In this document: positions 51,605 through 60,685 of the stretch, in pieces
Numbering within the stretch: position 1 is the stretch's first letter
Layout: each line of letters begins with the position of its first letter
Origin: Salinibacterium sp. G-O1
Lineage (GTDB): Bacteria; Actinomycetota; Actinomycetes; Actinomycetales; Microbacteriaceae
DNA: 64,000 nt
Direction: 5' to 3'
Assembly (NCBI RefSeq): GCF_030063305.1
Contig: NZ_JASISV010000001.1
Span: 310,001-374,000, forward strand
Program-made: the position numbers and the translations under genes
Notes under the pieces: model-generated
What the model saw: only the letters and a program-made list of their open reading frames with translations
What the model was told of the DNA's origin: nothing
The model's database searches: none

Positions 51605-51952
51605 ATGGATCATTCCCTGCTCAAGCAATTTGTCGCGGCAGCGCGGCAGCTGCACTTCGCGCACGCCGCGAAGTCGCTCGGGGTTCCGCGCTCCAGCCTC
51701 ATCGCCGCCATCCGGTCTCTTGAGCAGCAGCTCGGGTACGAGCTGTTCGACTCGAGCGCCACATCAACCCAGCTCACCGCCGAGGGCGAAGCGTTCCTCA
51801 TCGATGCCGAACGACAGCTGGACAAGTCAGCGAAGTCTGCGGCGGCATCCGCGGCGAAGCCCGGTGGCAAGGCGAAGGCTTCGAAGGGCAAAGGCCGAGC
51901 TCCGGCCGTCAAGGGCCAGCCGAAGCCCGGCCGCAAGCGTCAATCTCGATAG
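51605..51952 (+). CDS. LysR-type DNA-binding domain with a basic Lys/Ala/Pro tail
   Basis: A 115-residue protein. Residues 1-65 are a complete LysR winged HTH (LLKQFVAAARQLHFAHAAKS, LGVPRSSLIAAIRSLEQQLG, then the wing). The effector domain is absent. Instead residues 75-115 form a repetitive basic tail (AAKPGGKAKASKGKGRAPAV and KGQPKPGRKRQSR), like histone H1 or AT-hook tails. It could be a small nucleoid-associated or anti-regulator protein. It starts 5 bp after the DUF202 gene. Confidence 0.7.
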   Translation: MDHSLLKQFVAAARQLHFAHAAKSLGVPRSSLIAAIRSLEQQLGYELFDSSATSTQLTAEGEAFLIDAERQLDKSAKSAAASAAKPGGKAKASKGKGRAPAVKGQPKPGRKRQSR

Positions 51953-51957
51953 GCGGA

Positions 51958-52989
51958 TTAGACGTTGCTGGATGCCTCCCACAGGTTGATGCCCAGGTTC
52001 ACTGCGTGCTCGTCGATTTCGCGGAGTTCCGCGTCGTCGAAGGTGATGTTCGCCGTCGCAGCGAGGTTGTCTTCGAGCTGAGCGACACTCGAGGCGCCGA
52101 CCAGAACTGACGTGACCCGCGCGTCGCGAAGGCACCAGGCGAGCGCCAGCTGCGCAAGGGTCTGGCCACGGTCGTGGGCGATGGTGTTGAGGGCGCGAAC
52201 GTGATCCAGGGTTTCTGCAGAGATGACATCGCGATCCATGGATCCGTCTCGCGCGGCTCGTGAATCGTCCGGGATGCCGTTGAGGTATCGATCCGTCAGC
52301 AGCCCCTGTGCCAGCGGGGAGAAAGCGATGCAGCCGGCACCCAGCTCATCCAGCGTGCCGAGCAGGTCATCCTCGATCCAGCGGTTGAACATGGAATATG
52401 AGGGCTGGTGGATCAACAACGGCGTGCCCATTCGGGCGAGGATCTCTGCTGCCTCCCGCGTGCGTTGCGGGGAGTAGCTGGAGATTCCCGCGTAAAGCGC
52501 CTTCCCGGATACGACGGCATCGTGCAGCGCGCCCATGGTCTCTTCGAGCGGTGTATCGGGGTCTGCGCGGTGGGAGTAGAAGATGTCGACGTAGTCGACT
52601 CCGAGCCGACCGAGGGACTGATCGAGGCTGGCCCGCAGGTACTTGCGGGATCCGAAATTGCCGTAGGGGCCGGGCCACATGTCGTAGCCAGCCTTCGTCG
52701 ATATCACGAGCTCGTCGCGATAGGCAGCGAGACTCGTTCGAAGGATTTCGCCAAAGTTGCTCTCGGCGCTGCCGTATGGCGGTCCGTAATTGTTGGCCAG
52801 GTCGAAGTGAGTAACGCCAAGATCGAACGCGCGAGTCACAATCTGTCGCTGGGTTTCGAAGGGGGTCGTGTTCCCGAAGTTCTGCCACAGACCCAATGAG
52901 ACCGCTGGAAGTAGCAGTCCGCTCGCGCCGGTGCGGCGAAACTGTGCACTTTCGTAGCGTGCATCGGAAGCGGTGTGGGTCATCGACAA
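51958..52989 (-). CDS. Aldo/keto reductase, YghZ-like
   Basis: A 343-residue TIM-barrel NADPH-dependent reductase. FDLANNYGPPYGSAESNFG with catalytic Asp/Tyr, the STKAGYDMWPGPYG lysine block, YSHRAD histidine region and VLVGASSVAQLEDN cofactor block match the L-glyceraldehyde-3-phosphate reductase (YghZ) subgroup. It may reduce small toxic aldehydes. It converges on the DNA-binding gene with a 5-bp gap. Confidence 0.9.
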   Translation of the reverse strand: MSMTHTASDARYESAQFRRTGASGLLLPAVSLGLWQNFGNTTPFETQRQIVTRAFDLGVTHFDLANNYGPPYGSAESNFGEILRTSLAAYRDELVISTKAGYDMWPGPYGNFGSRKYLRASLDQSLGRLGVDYVDIFYSHRADPDTPLEETMGALHDAVVSGKALYAGISSYSPQRTREAAEILARMGTPLLIHQPSYSMFNRWIEDDLLGTLDELGAGCIAFSPLAQGLLTDRYLNGIPDDSRAARDGSMDRDVISAETLDHVRALNTIAHDRGQTLAQLALAWCLRDARVTSVLVGASSVAQLEDNLAATANITFDDAELREIDEHAVNLGINLWEASSNV

Positions 52990-53160
52990 ATCTCCTCATT
53001 GTGGGGATCCCCGCTGGCGGGGGTGAGCAATGTGATTGCTCCCTAGTAATAGTGCACCCAGCTTCCGGCCCACCCGGCCACAGGTGCCAATCTCGATAGT
53101 TCGTCGGGCAGGCGCAGTCAACCCGTTCCCGAAAGCTGCGACACCACGTAGACCTGAAGG

Positions 53161-54336
53161 ATGAGAGCTCTTACCTGGCAGTCCACCGGAAAAGTCGCCG
53201 TCGAAGACGTGCCGACAGCCCACATCGTCGACCCCACTGATGTCGTCATCGCCATCACCTCGACCGCGATTTGCGGATCAGACCTTCACCTGCTCGACGT
53301 GCTCGGGCCGTTCATGCACCAGCATGACGTGATGGGTCACGAGTCCATGGGCGTGGTGACCGAGGTCGGCGACGCTGTGCAAAAGCTGCGCGTCGGCGAC
53401 CGGGTGGTCATCCCCTTCGTCATCGCGTGCGGCTACTGCTACATGTGCACCAGGGGGCTAACCTCCCAATGCGAAACAACCCAGAACCGCGACCAAAAGG
53501 CGGCGGCGTCGCTCTACGGCTACACCGAGATCTACGGTCGCGTTCCCGGTGGACAGGCCGAATTTCTGCGGGTGCAGTTCGCCGACTTCAACGCGATCAA
53601 GATCAACGGCGACCTGCCCGACGAGCGATACTTATTTCTGAGCGACATCCTTCCCACCGCCTGGCAGGGCGTGCAGTACGCGAACGTTCCGGATGGCGGC
53701 ACCCTCGCGGTGATCGGCCTGGGGCCCGTCGGCCAGTTCGCGACCCGCATCGGAAAGCATCTGGGTTACCGCGTGATTGCGGTCGATCCGGTGCCGGAGC
53801 GTCGGGCGATGGCCGAACGGCACGGCGTCGAGACCCTCGACCTAACCGACGACGTGCTCGAAAAGCTTCGCGGGCTCACGGATGGGCGTGGGCCGCACTC
53901 CGTGCTGGATGCGGTCGGCATGGAAGCGCACGGCAGCCCGGTGGCGGCGTTCGCGCAAAATGCGGTCGGGCTCCTGCCGGCAGCAGCGGCCAAGAAGCTG
54001 GCGAAGACTGTGGGCGTCGACCGGCTGGCCGCGTTGCTGCTCGCGCTGGAAGCCGTGCAGCGAGGAGGAACCGTCTCGCTGAGCGGCGTCTATGGCGGTG
54101 TGGCGGATCCCTTGCCGATGCTGACCATGTTCGACAAGGGCCTCACCCTGAAGATGGGCCAGTGCAATGTGCACCGCTGGATCTCTGACCTGTGGCACCT
54201 CGTCGAAGACCCGAGCGACCCGCTCGGTGTGACCGACCTGGTGACTCACAAGGTGCCGCTCGAGCAGGCGGCCGAGATGTACGAGCTGTTCAAGAACAAG
54301 CAGGACGGCTGCATCAAGGTCGTGCTGCAACCCTGA
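53161..54336 (+). CDS. Zinc-dependent alcohol dehydrogenase, formaldehyde-dehydrogenase-like
   Basis: A 391-residue medium-chain dehydrogenase. ICGSDLHLLD (Cys zinc ligand), HDVMGHESMGVVTEVG, structural zinc cysteines CGYCYMC...QC and the Rossmann motif VIGLGPVGQFATRIG are visible. The sequence falls near glutathione-independent formaldehyde dehydrogenase-like enzymes. It is divergent from the aldo/keto reductase gene, so both may serve aldehyde detoxification. Confidence 0.9.
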   Translation: MRALTWQSTGKVAVEDVPTAHIVDPTDVVIAITSTAICGSDLHLLDVLGPFMHQHDVMGHESMGVVTEVGDAVQKLRVGDRVVIPFVIACGYCYMCTRGLTSQCETTQNRDQKAAASLYGYTEIYGRVPGGQAEFLRVQFADFNAIKINGDLPDERYLFLSDILPTAWQGVQYANVPDGGTLAVIGLGPVGQFATRIGKHLGYRVIAVDPVPERRAMAERHGVETLDLTDDVLEKLRGLTDGRGPHSVLDAVGMEAHGSPVAAFAQNAVGLLPAAAAKKLAKTVGVDRLAALLLALEAVQRGGTVSLSGVYGGVADPLPMLTMFDKGLTLKMGQCNVHRWISDLWHLVEDPSDPLGVTDLVTHKVPLEQAAEMYELFKNKQDGCIKVVLQP

Positions 54337-54389
54337 CGCCTGATCGGGCCCGCCAGGGGTGGGGCCGACTCACAGGTACGTCGGTTGAC

Positions 54390-55358
54390 TCAGCCTTTCC
54401 GCGCCTTCACAGCCTCGATGAGCTGAGGCACCACGGTGAAAATGTCTCCCACGACACCGAAGTCGGCGATATCGAAGATGGGTGAGTCGGCATCCTTGTT
54501 GATCGCGATGATCGTCTTCGCGCTCTGCATGCCCGCCCGGTGCTGGATGGCACCCGAGATGCCGAGGGCGATGTAGAGGGTCGGTGAGACAGTGACGCCG
54601 GTCTGGCCGACCTGCATCGTGTGGTCGACGTAGCCGGCGTCGACCGCCGCGCGACTCGCTCCCACGGCGGCCCCCAGGGAATCGGCCAGCTGTTCGACGA
54701 GCACGAATTTCTCCTGCGAGCCGAGGCCGCGGCCCCCGGAGACGACGATGTCCGCCGTTTGCAGGCTGGGCCGCTCGGACTGTTCGCCCTTCTCGTGGCG
54801 TCCGCTGATCGTCGACGCGGGAGCCGTGTCGCCCGCGATGTCGATGGGGATGACTGTGCCAGCCGCGGCCGGTGCTGCGCCCTCGACCGAGTTGGGACGA
54901 AGAGAGATGATCGGGATGCCGCGGGCGGCCACCGCCCGCACGGAATACGACCCGCCGAAGGCCTGCTGCGAGACGACGAGCGAATCGCCAGAACCTTCGA
55001 TGCCCTCCACGTCGTGGAGCAGGGCGCCGTCGGCACGCACCGCGAGCCGCGCGGCGATCTCGCGACTGTCCGTATCGCTGCCGACGATGACCGCCGATGG
55101 GCTCGCGGCCTGCACTGCCGCGTGCATGGCCGCCACCTGTGGCGTGATCAGTGTGCCCGACGCGTTGGGCGTCGAGGCGACGTAGACGTTCTGCGCGCCG
55201 AGGGAGCCGAGCTTCGCCGCGAGCTCCGCTCCGTCGCCTTCGTCGACGACGATCACCGCGGCCGGGTCTCCGGCGATGGCGGCCGCCGCGAGGAGCTCAC
55301 CGGTGCTTGCGGCGAGTTCGCCGTCCACGTGCTGGGCAAGAATCAGTACCTGTGCCAT
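54390..55358 (-). CDS. etfA: Electron transfer flavoprotein, alpha subunit
   Basis: A 322-residue flavoprotein subunit. The C-terminal FAD-binding signature region ([20 protein letters not shown] to [20 protein letters not shown]) is complete. With EtfB it carries electrons from acyl-CoA dehydrogenases to the quinone pool. The start codon lies 9 bp after the etfB stop. Confidence 0.96.
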   Translation of the reverse strand: MAQVLILAQHVDGELAASTGELLAAAAIAGDPAAVIVVDEGDGAELAAKLGSLGAQNVYVASTPNASGTLITPQVAAMHAAVQAASPSAVIVGSDTDSREIAARLAVRADGALLHDVEGIEGSGDSLVVSQQAFGGSYSVRAVAARGIPIISLRPNSVEGAAPAAAGTVIPIDIAGDTAPASTISGRHEKGEQSERPSLQTADIVVSGGRGLGSQEKFVLVEQLADSLGAAVGASRAAVDAGYVDHTMQVGQTGVTVSPTLYIALGISGAIQHRAGMQSAKTIIAINKDADSPIFDIADFGVVGDIFTVVPQLIEAVKARKG

Positions 55359-55367
55359 GGCGTGCTC

Positions 55368-56150
55368 CTAAATGAGTTTCGCTGCGATGAGGAATTCGGC
55401 AACCTGCGTTCCGGCGGTGCCGTCATCTTTGATGATCGTGCCGCCCTGTCGGGCGGGGCGCTCGGTGACCTGCTCGACCACCGACCAGGAGTGCGCTCCT
55501 CCGGTGTCGTCGCCAGCCAGCCCGAGATCGCCGAGCGACACCGCGTCTACCTTCTTTTTCTTGGCAGACAGGATGCCCTTGAAGCTCGGGAATCTGGCCT
55601 CGGCGATCTGCTCGGTGACCGAGACGACCGCGGGCAGCTGGGCCGTCACGTCGAGGTGGCCGGTTGCCGTGAGCCGTTCGCCGCTGACGGTGGCACCGTC
55701 GACCGCGAGGGTGCGCAGGAAGGTGAGCTGGGCGAAGCCGAGCCGCTCGGCGAGCATCGCGGGCACAGCGCCGGCACGGCCATCCGTCGATTCGTTGCCG
55801 GCGATGATCAGGTCGAACCCGCGGTCGCGCAGGGCCGCCGCGAGGGCGGCGGAGGTCTGCACCGCGTCGGAACCGGCGAGGCCGTCATCCTCGATATGGA
55901 TGCCGTTGTCTGCACCCATCGCGAGGGCCTTGCGGACGGCAGCGAGAGCGTGGTGCGGCCCCATTGTCACGGCCGTCACCTCGGATCCGGAGTTCGCCTC
56001 CTTGGTGAGCAGGGCGACTTCGACGGCCTTCTCGTTGATCTCATCGATCACCAGGTCGCCGCTGCGGTCGACGCGCTTGGTCGCCGGGTCGATCCTGCGG
56101 TCGCCCCAGGTGTCGGGCACTTCTTTGACGAGTACTGCGATCTTCATCAC
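55368..56150 (-). CDS. etfB: Electron transfer flavoprotein, beta subunit
   Basis: A 260-residue AMP-binding subunit. MKIAVLVKEVPDTW, the DEINEKAVEVALLTKE block, VTMGPHHALAAVRKALAMGA and the AARFPSFKGILSAKKK-like recognition loop are typical. It is transcribed divergently from the acyl-CoA dehydrogenase, its likely electron donor, across a 38-bp palindrome. Confidence 0.96.
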   Translation of the reverse strand: MMKIAVLVKEVPDTWGDRRIDPATKRVDRSGDLVIDEINEKAVEVALLTKEANSGSEVTAVTMGPHHALAAVRKALAMGADNGIHIEDDGLAGSDAVQTSAALAAALRDRGFDLIIAGNESTDGRAGAVPAMLAERLGFAQLTFLRTLAVDGATVSGERLTATGHLDVTAQLPAVVSVTEQIAEARFPSFKGILSAKKKKVDAVSLGDLGLAGDDTGGAHSWSVVEQVTERPARQGGTIIKDDGTAGTQVAEFLIAAKLI

Positions 56151-56163
56151 ACTCTCCGTGGTT

Positions 56164-56201
56164 TAGTTGGACTTCCTAGTTTTTAGTAGGATGTCCAACT
56201 A
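56164..56201. promoter_or_regulatory. 38-bp palindrome between etfB and the acyl-CoA dehydrogenase gene
   Basis: The left arm TAGTTGGAC plus CCTA (56164-56178) is mirrored by TAGG plus GTCCAACTA (56187-56201), with only one mismatched 2-bp step in each arm and an 8-nt centre. It lies 14 bp from the etfB start and 51 bp from the dehydrogenase start, ideal for a repressor controlling both directions. A TetR- or MarR-type regulator is the likely ligand; the closest one in the window is the MarR gene at 60131. Confidence 0.7.
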
Positions 56202-56252
56202 TTATAGATGGGTGCCCGCGAGGGCGGTAGGGCAATAAGCGATAGGTAGTCG

Positions 56253-57389
56253 ATGTATCCAGTAACAGAAGACCAGCAGGCCCTCGTGGAGATGGTGGCG
56301 CAGTTCGCGGCGGAGTCGCTCGCGCCCAACGCGGCCGAGTGGGACGAAACTCACCACTTCCCGATCGACGTGCTCGAGGAGGCTGGCGCCCTCGGCATGG
56401 GCGGCATTTACACACGAGAAGAGTTTGGTGGTTCGGGGCTGAGCCGGGCAGATTCCGTGCTGATCTTCGAGGCGCTCGCCGCCGGCGACAGCACGATCGC
56501 TGCCTACATCTCGATCCACAACATGGTGACGTGGATGGTCGACACCTACGGAACCGACACCCAGCGCGCCGAGTGGATTCCCCAGCTCACCGCGATGACG
56601 ACGCTCGGCAGTTACTGCCTCACCGAGCCCGGCGTCGGGTCTGACGCTGCGGCGCTCAGCACGCGCGCCGTGCGCGATGGTGACGACTATGTCATCACCG
56701 GGGTGAAGCAGTTCATCTCTGGGGCAGGCGCAGCCGGTCTCTACATCGTGCTCGCGCGCACCGAAGATACGGGCAGCCACGGCATCAGCGCCTTCCTGGT
56801 CGCCGATGGAACCGAGGGCCTCAGCTTTGGCCCGCTCGAAAAGAAGATGGGCTGGCACGCCCAGCCCACCCGGCAGGTCATCCTCGACGACGTGCGCGTG
56901 CCGGCGAGCGCGATGCTGGCGGGAGAGGGCGACGGCTTCGGCATCGCGATGAGCGGCCTCAACGGCGGTCGGCTCAACATCGGGGCGTGCTCTCTGGGAG
57001 GCGGGCAGGCCGCTCTCGACAAATCCGTGGCATACCTGAAACAGCGCAAGGCGTTCGGGGCACCCCTCATCGAGAACCAGGCCCTGCTCTTCCAGCTGGC
57101 CGACATGGACACCGAACTCGAGTGCGCTCGCACCCTGCTGGCGAGAGCCGCACACGCTCTCGACAACGGCGATGCCGACAAGGTTAAGCTGTGTGCAATG
57201 GCGAAGCGAGTCGCGACCGACGCAGGATTTTCGGTCGCGAATGCGGCGATCCAGCTGCATGGCGGCTACGGCTACCTCTCCGAATACGGGTTGGAGCGAA
57301 TTGTGCGAGACCTGCGAGTGCACCAGATCCTTGAGGGCAGCAACGAGATCATGCGCATGATCGTCGGGCGCAGCCTGGCCGACGGCTGA
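56253..57389 (+). CDS. Acyl-CoA dehydrogenase, isobutyryl-CoA dehydrogenase-like
   Basis: A 378-residue FAD enzyme. YCLTEPGVGSDAAAL, KQFISGAGAAGLYIVLART, the catalytic glutamate region HQILEGSNEIMRMIVGRSL and the LHGGYGYLSEYGLERIVRD block are intact. The neighbours (3-hydroxyisobutyryl-CoA hydrolase, 3-hydroxyisobutyrate dehydrogenase) point to isobutyryl-CoA as substrate in valine breakdown. It passes electrons to the adjacent ETF. The stop overlaps the next ATG by one base. Confidence 0.93.
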   Translation: MYPVTEDQQALVEMVAQFAAESLAPNAAEWDETHHFPIDVLEEAGALGMGGIYTREEFGGSGLSRADSVLIFEALAAGDSTIAAYISIHNMVTWMVDTYGTDTQRAEWIPQLTAMTTLGSYCLTEPGVGSDAAALSTRAVRDGDDYVITGVKQFISGAGAAGLYIVLARTEDTGSHGISAFLVADGTEGLSFGPLEKKMGWHAQPTRQVILDDVRVPASAMLAGEGDGFGIAMSGLNGGRLNIGACSLGGGQAALDKSVAYLKQRKAFGAPLIENQALLFQLADMDTELECARTLLARAAHALDNGDADKVKLCAMAKRVATDAGFSVANAAIQLHGGYGYLSEYGLERIVRDLRVHQILEGSNEIMRMIVGRSLADG

Positions 57390-58465
57390 TGAACGCCGAC
57401 CCCGCGACCACCAACGGCGACGTGCTCGTGAGCACCGCGGGAATGGTCGGCCGCATCATCCTGAACCGCCCGAAGGCGCTCAACGCACTGACCCACGGCA
57501 TGGTCCTGACCATCACCGAGGCCCTGTCGGCCTGGGAGACGGATGACGCGGTGCGCACCGTTGTACTCACCGGCGCCGGGGAGCGCGGGCTGTGCGCTGG
57601 GGGCGATATCGTCAGCATCTACCGTTCAGCCAAAGACGGCGAGGGGGATGCCGCGAGCTTCTGGGCAGACGAATACCGGCTCAACTCGTACATCGCCCGC
57701 TATCCCAAGCCCTTCGTCGCTATCATGGACGGAATTGTGCTCGGCGGGGGCATCGGCATCTCGGCGCACGGCTCACACCGCATCGTCACCGAGCGCACGA
57801 AGGTCGGCATGCCCGAGGTCGGCATCGGATTCGCACCCGACGTCGGCGGAACCCTCCTGATGGCGAGGGCGCCCGGCGAACTCGGCACGCACCTCGCCCT
57901 CACCGGCGGGATGGCCTCCGGGGCCGACGCGATCGAGGCGGGCATGGCCGACTACTTCGTGGAGGCTGCCACATTGCAGCAGCTGCTGACCGAACTCGAG
58001 GGCGAGTCCGCCGACGCGGTGATCGCGCGGCACTCCACTACCGCTCCGGCGTCGCCGCTGGCCGCCGCCCGTGGCTGGATCGACGAGGCCTATGCGGGAA
58101 GTGATGCCGGCGAGATCGTCGCGCGCCTCGCGGCCTCACCGGTCGAGGATGCCAGAGCCGCGGCATCCATGATTCTCACGAAGTCGCCGACGAGCGTGAG
58201 TGTGGCGCTGGAGGCGATTCGCCGGGTGACGCCCGAATCAACGCTCGAAGACGTGCTCAATCAGGAGTACCGGGTCGGGCTCAGGTTTCTCGAAGGCACC
58301 GAGATCGTCGAGGGCATTCGCGCGCAGGTCATCGACAAGGACCGCAAGCCCGCGTGGTCGCCGTCGAGCATCGACGGGGTCACTCGCGCCGACATCGACC
58401 ACTATTTCGCGCCGCTGGGCGAGCGCGAACTCGGCCTCACCGCACTGGACAGGAGCACAACATGA
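57389..58465 (+). CDS. 3-hydroxyisobutyryl-CoA hydrolase
   Basis: A 358-residue crotonase-fold protein, longer than enoyl-CoA hydratases (about 260), as is typical of this hydrolase. GLCAGGDIVSIY, YPKPFVAIMDGIVLGGGIGI, TKVGMPEVGIGFAPDVGGT and the C-terminal VGLRFLEGTEIVEGIRAQVI block match. It releases 3-hydroxyisobutyrate for MmsB. Overlaps of 1 and 4 bp with its neighbours indicate one operon. Confidence 0.93.
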   Translation: MNADPATTNGDVLVSTAGMVGRIILNRPKALNALTHGMVLTITEALSAWETDDAVRTVVLTGAGERGLCAGGDIVSIYRSAKDGEGDAASFWADEYRLNSYIARYPKPFVAIMDGIVLGGGIGISAHGSHRIVTERTKVGMPEVGIGFAPDVGGTLLMARAPGELGTHLALTGGMASGADAIEAGMADYFVEAATLQQLLTELEGESADAVIARHSTTAPASPLAAARGWIDEAYAGSDAGEIVARLAASPVEDARAAASMILTKSPTSVSVALEAIRRVTPESTLEDVLNQEYRVGLRFLEGTEIVEGIRAQVIDKDRKPAWSPSSIDGVTRADIDHYFAPLGERELGLTALDRSTT

Positions 58466-59361
58466 GCAACGTCGCTTTTCTCGGGCTGGGAAACATGGGT
58501 GGCCCGATGGCGGCCAACCTCGTGAAGGCCGGCCACACGGTGACCGGATTCGATCCGGTGCCGTCGGCGCTGGAGCACGCCAGAGAAAATGGGGTCACGA
58601 TCGCGGATGACGGCGTCAGCGCTGTCGCTGGCGCCGACGTCGTGATCACGATGTTGCCGGGCGGCGCGCATGTGCTGAGCGCCTACAGCGGCGGCCTGTT
58701 GGCGGCGGCATCGCCCGGCACCCTGTTCATCGACTGCTCCACCATCGACGTGGATGACGCGCGCGAGGCAGCCGCGCTCGCCGTCGACGCCGGCCACCGT
58801 GCCATCGACGCCCCCGTTTCCGGCGGCGTCGTCGGCGCTGAGGCGGGAACCCTCACCTTCATGGTCGGCGCCGCCGACGAGGACTTCGCGATGGCCGAAC
58901 CGATCCTGTCGATCATGGCGGGCCGGGTCGTGCACTGCGGCGCCTCGGGTGCGGGCCAGGCCGCGAAGGTCTGCAACAACATGATCCTCGGCATTTCGAT
59001 GATCGCCGTGAGCGAGGCGTTCGTGCTGGGCGAGAAGCTCGGCCTCAGCAATCAGGCACTGTTCGATGTGGCATCCAGCGCGTCTGGCCAGTGCTGGGCG
59101 TTGACCACGAACTGCCCGGTGCCCGGGCCCGTGCCGACCAGCCCCGCGAATCGGGACTACCAGCCGGGCTTCAGCGGCGCCCTGATGGCGAAAGACCTTG
59201 GTCTGGCGCTCAACGCGCTGCAGTCGACCGGGGTCGCCGGCGAACTCGGAACCCTCGCAGCGACCATCTACCGGAGGTTCGCCGAGGAGGGCGGGGACGT
59301 CAAAGACTTCTCCGCGATCATCAACACCATCCGCACCAATTCCCCAAAGGATGCAGCATGA
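58462..59361 (+). CDS. mmsB: 3-hydroxyisobutyrate dehydrogenase
   Basis: A 299-residue NAD-dependent dehydrogenase. The signature [20 protein letters not shown] opens the Rossmann domain; the catalytic block includes [20 protein letters not shown] and [15 protein letters not shown] (catalytic Lys). The F-S-x-x-LM-x-KDLGLAL segment is typical. It oxidises 3-hydroxyisobutyrate to methylmalonate semialdehyde; no mmsA gene is visible nearby. Confidence 0.96.
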   Translation: MSNVAFLGLGNMGGPMAANLVKAGHTVTGFDPVPSALEHARENGVTIADDGVSAVAGADVVITMLPGGAHVLSAYSGGLLAAASPGTLFIDCSTIDVDDAREAAALAVDAGHRAIDAPVSGGVVGAEAGTLTFMVGAADEDFAMAEPILSIMAGRVVHCGASGAGQAAKVCNNMILGISMIAVSEAFVLGEKLGLSNQALFDVASSASGQCWALTTNCPVPGPVPTSPANRDYQPGFSGALMAKDLGLALNALQSTGVAGELGTLAATIYRRFAEEGGDVKDFSAIINTIRTNSPKDAA

Positions 59362-60134
59362 GCGACTACGAGACAATCCTTCTTGAGCGCCGCGACCGGG
59401 TGGCGCTGATCACCCTGAATCGGCCAGAATCGCTCAACGCCCTCAACCTGGCGATGATGCACGAACTGGTCGAACTCACCGCAGAACTGGACGCCGATGA
59501 CGGCGTCGGGGCGATCGTCATCACCGGCTCGCCCCGCGCCTTCGCCGCGGGTGCCGACATCAAGGAGATGGCCACGCACACCTACCTGGAGGTCTATCTG
59601 GCCGACTGGTTCGCCGGCTGGGAACGGCTGTCAGCGGTGCGCAAGCCGATCATCGCCGCAGTATCGGGCCACGCTCTGGGGGGTGGATGCGAGCTTGCCA
59701 TGATGTGCGATTTCATCCTGGCCTCAGACACCGCCACCTTCGGCCAGCCCGAGATCAAGCTGGGGGTCATCCCGGGCATCGGCGGATCGCAGCGGCTCAC
59801 GAGGGCGATCGGCAAAGCCAAGGCGATGGAGCTGATCCTCACCGGCCGCACGATCACCGCGGTCGAGGCTGAGAAGGCCGGGCTCGTGGCGCGAGTGATT
59901 GCCGCCGATGAGCTGCTCGACGACGCACTGAAGACCGCGGCGAAGATTGCCTCGATGTCTCTGCCGATCGTGATGATGGCGAAAGAAGTGGTCAATGCGG
60001 CTTTCGAGACCACGCTCTCCAGCGGGGTGCGATTCGAACGCCGGCTCTTCCACTCCGCGTTCGCGACCGACGACCAGAAAGAGGGTATGAGCGCCTTCAT
60101 CGAGAAGCGCGCCCCCAACTTCACCAACCGTTAG
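59358..60134 (+). CDS. Enoyl-CoA hydratase
   Basis: A 258-residue crotonase. The two catalytic glutamates sit in the expected regions: [16 protein letters not shown] and [20 protein letters not shown]. The oxyanion [12 protein letters not shown] is intact. In the valine pathway it would hydrate methacrylyl-CoA; a general beta-oxidation role is also possible. It overlaps mmsB by 4 bp and converges on the MarR gene by 4 bp. Confidence 0.94.
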   Translation: MSDYETILLERRDRVALITLNRPESLNALNLAMMHELVELTAELDADDGVGAIVITGSPRAFAAGADIKEMATHTYLEVYLADWFAGWERLSAVRKPIIAAVSGHALGGGCELAMMCDFILASDTATFGQPEIKLGVIPGIGGSQRLTRAIGKAKAMELILTGRTITAVEAEKAGLVARVIAADELLDDALKTAAKIASMSLPIVMMAKEVVNAAFETTLSSGVRFERRLFHSAFATDDQKEGMSAFIEKRAPNFTNR

Positions 60135-60658
60135 TCGTGCGTGGCCGGCTCCGGCTGGCCGAAGTCGCCGGCGTCGCGACGGAACCGGCCGAGCATCCCG
60201 ATCAGGCTGTCGAGTTCGGGCTGCTCGAATCCGGGGTTTTCGAAGACCGTCGCGTTGAGGGCGGCCGTCGCCTGCGCGGCGATGGCCCTGCCGTCATCCG
60301 TGATCTCGACGAGGGTTCCCCGGCCGTCGGTCGGGTGGGGGAGGCGCTTGACGAATCCGGCGCTCTCCAGCCGGTCGACAGCGTTGGTGACGCTCGTGGG
60401 ATGCACCTGCAACCTGGCGCTCGCCTTGGCCATCGGCAGCGCGCCGCTGCGCGTGAAGCTCAGCAGGGTGAGTAGCTCGTAGCGCGAGAAGGTTAGCCCG
60501 AACGGCTTGAGAGCCTTCTCGATGCGGGAGAGCAGGATCTGTTGGGTGCGCATGATCGCCGTGATGGCGGTCATGCCGTCGGCGGCGTCGGCCCAGCCGT
60601 GCTTGATCCACTGGCGACCGGCCTCCGCAATGGGGTCGGGGTGCACTGGCTCAATCAC
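60131..60658 (-). CDS. MarR-family transcriptional regulator
   Basis: A 175-residue regulator. The winged HTH spans about 60-125 ([20 protein letters not shown], then [20 protein letters not shown] and the [15 protein letters not shown] wing). It is the last gene of the kynurenine operon (27 bp after kynU) yet also ends at the valine cluster. Likely effectors are an aromatic catabolite or an acyl-CoA. The start is GTG at 60658. Confidence 0.9.
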   Translation of the reverse strand: MIEPVHPDPIAEAGRQWIKHGWADAADGMTAITAIMRTQQILLSRIEKALKPFGLTFSRYELLTLLSFTRSGALPMAKASARLQVHPTSVTNAVDRLESAGFVKRLPHPTDGRGTLVEITDDGRAIAAQATAALNATVFENPGFEQPELDSLIGMLGRFRRDAGDFGQPEPATHD

Positions 60659-60685
60659 ACGTTCATAGTGCCATGCGCCGCGGCA

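Noticed and set aside
54621-56186. A 521-codon plus-strand open frame across etfA and etfB
   Set aside because: It is antisense to two clear ETF genes; the translation is Gly/Arg/Asp-rich and has no family features.
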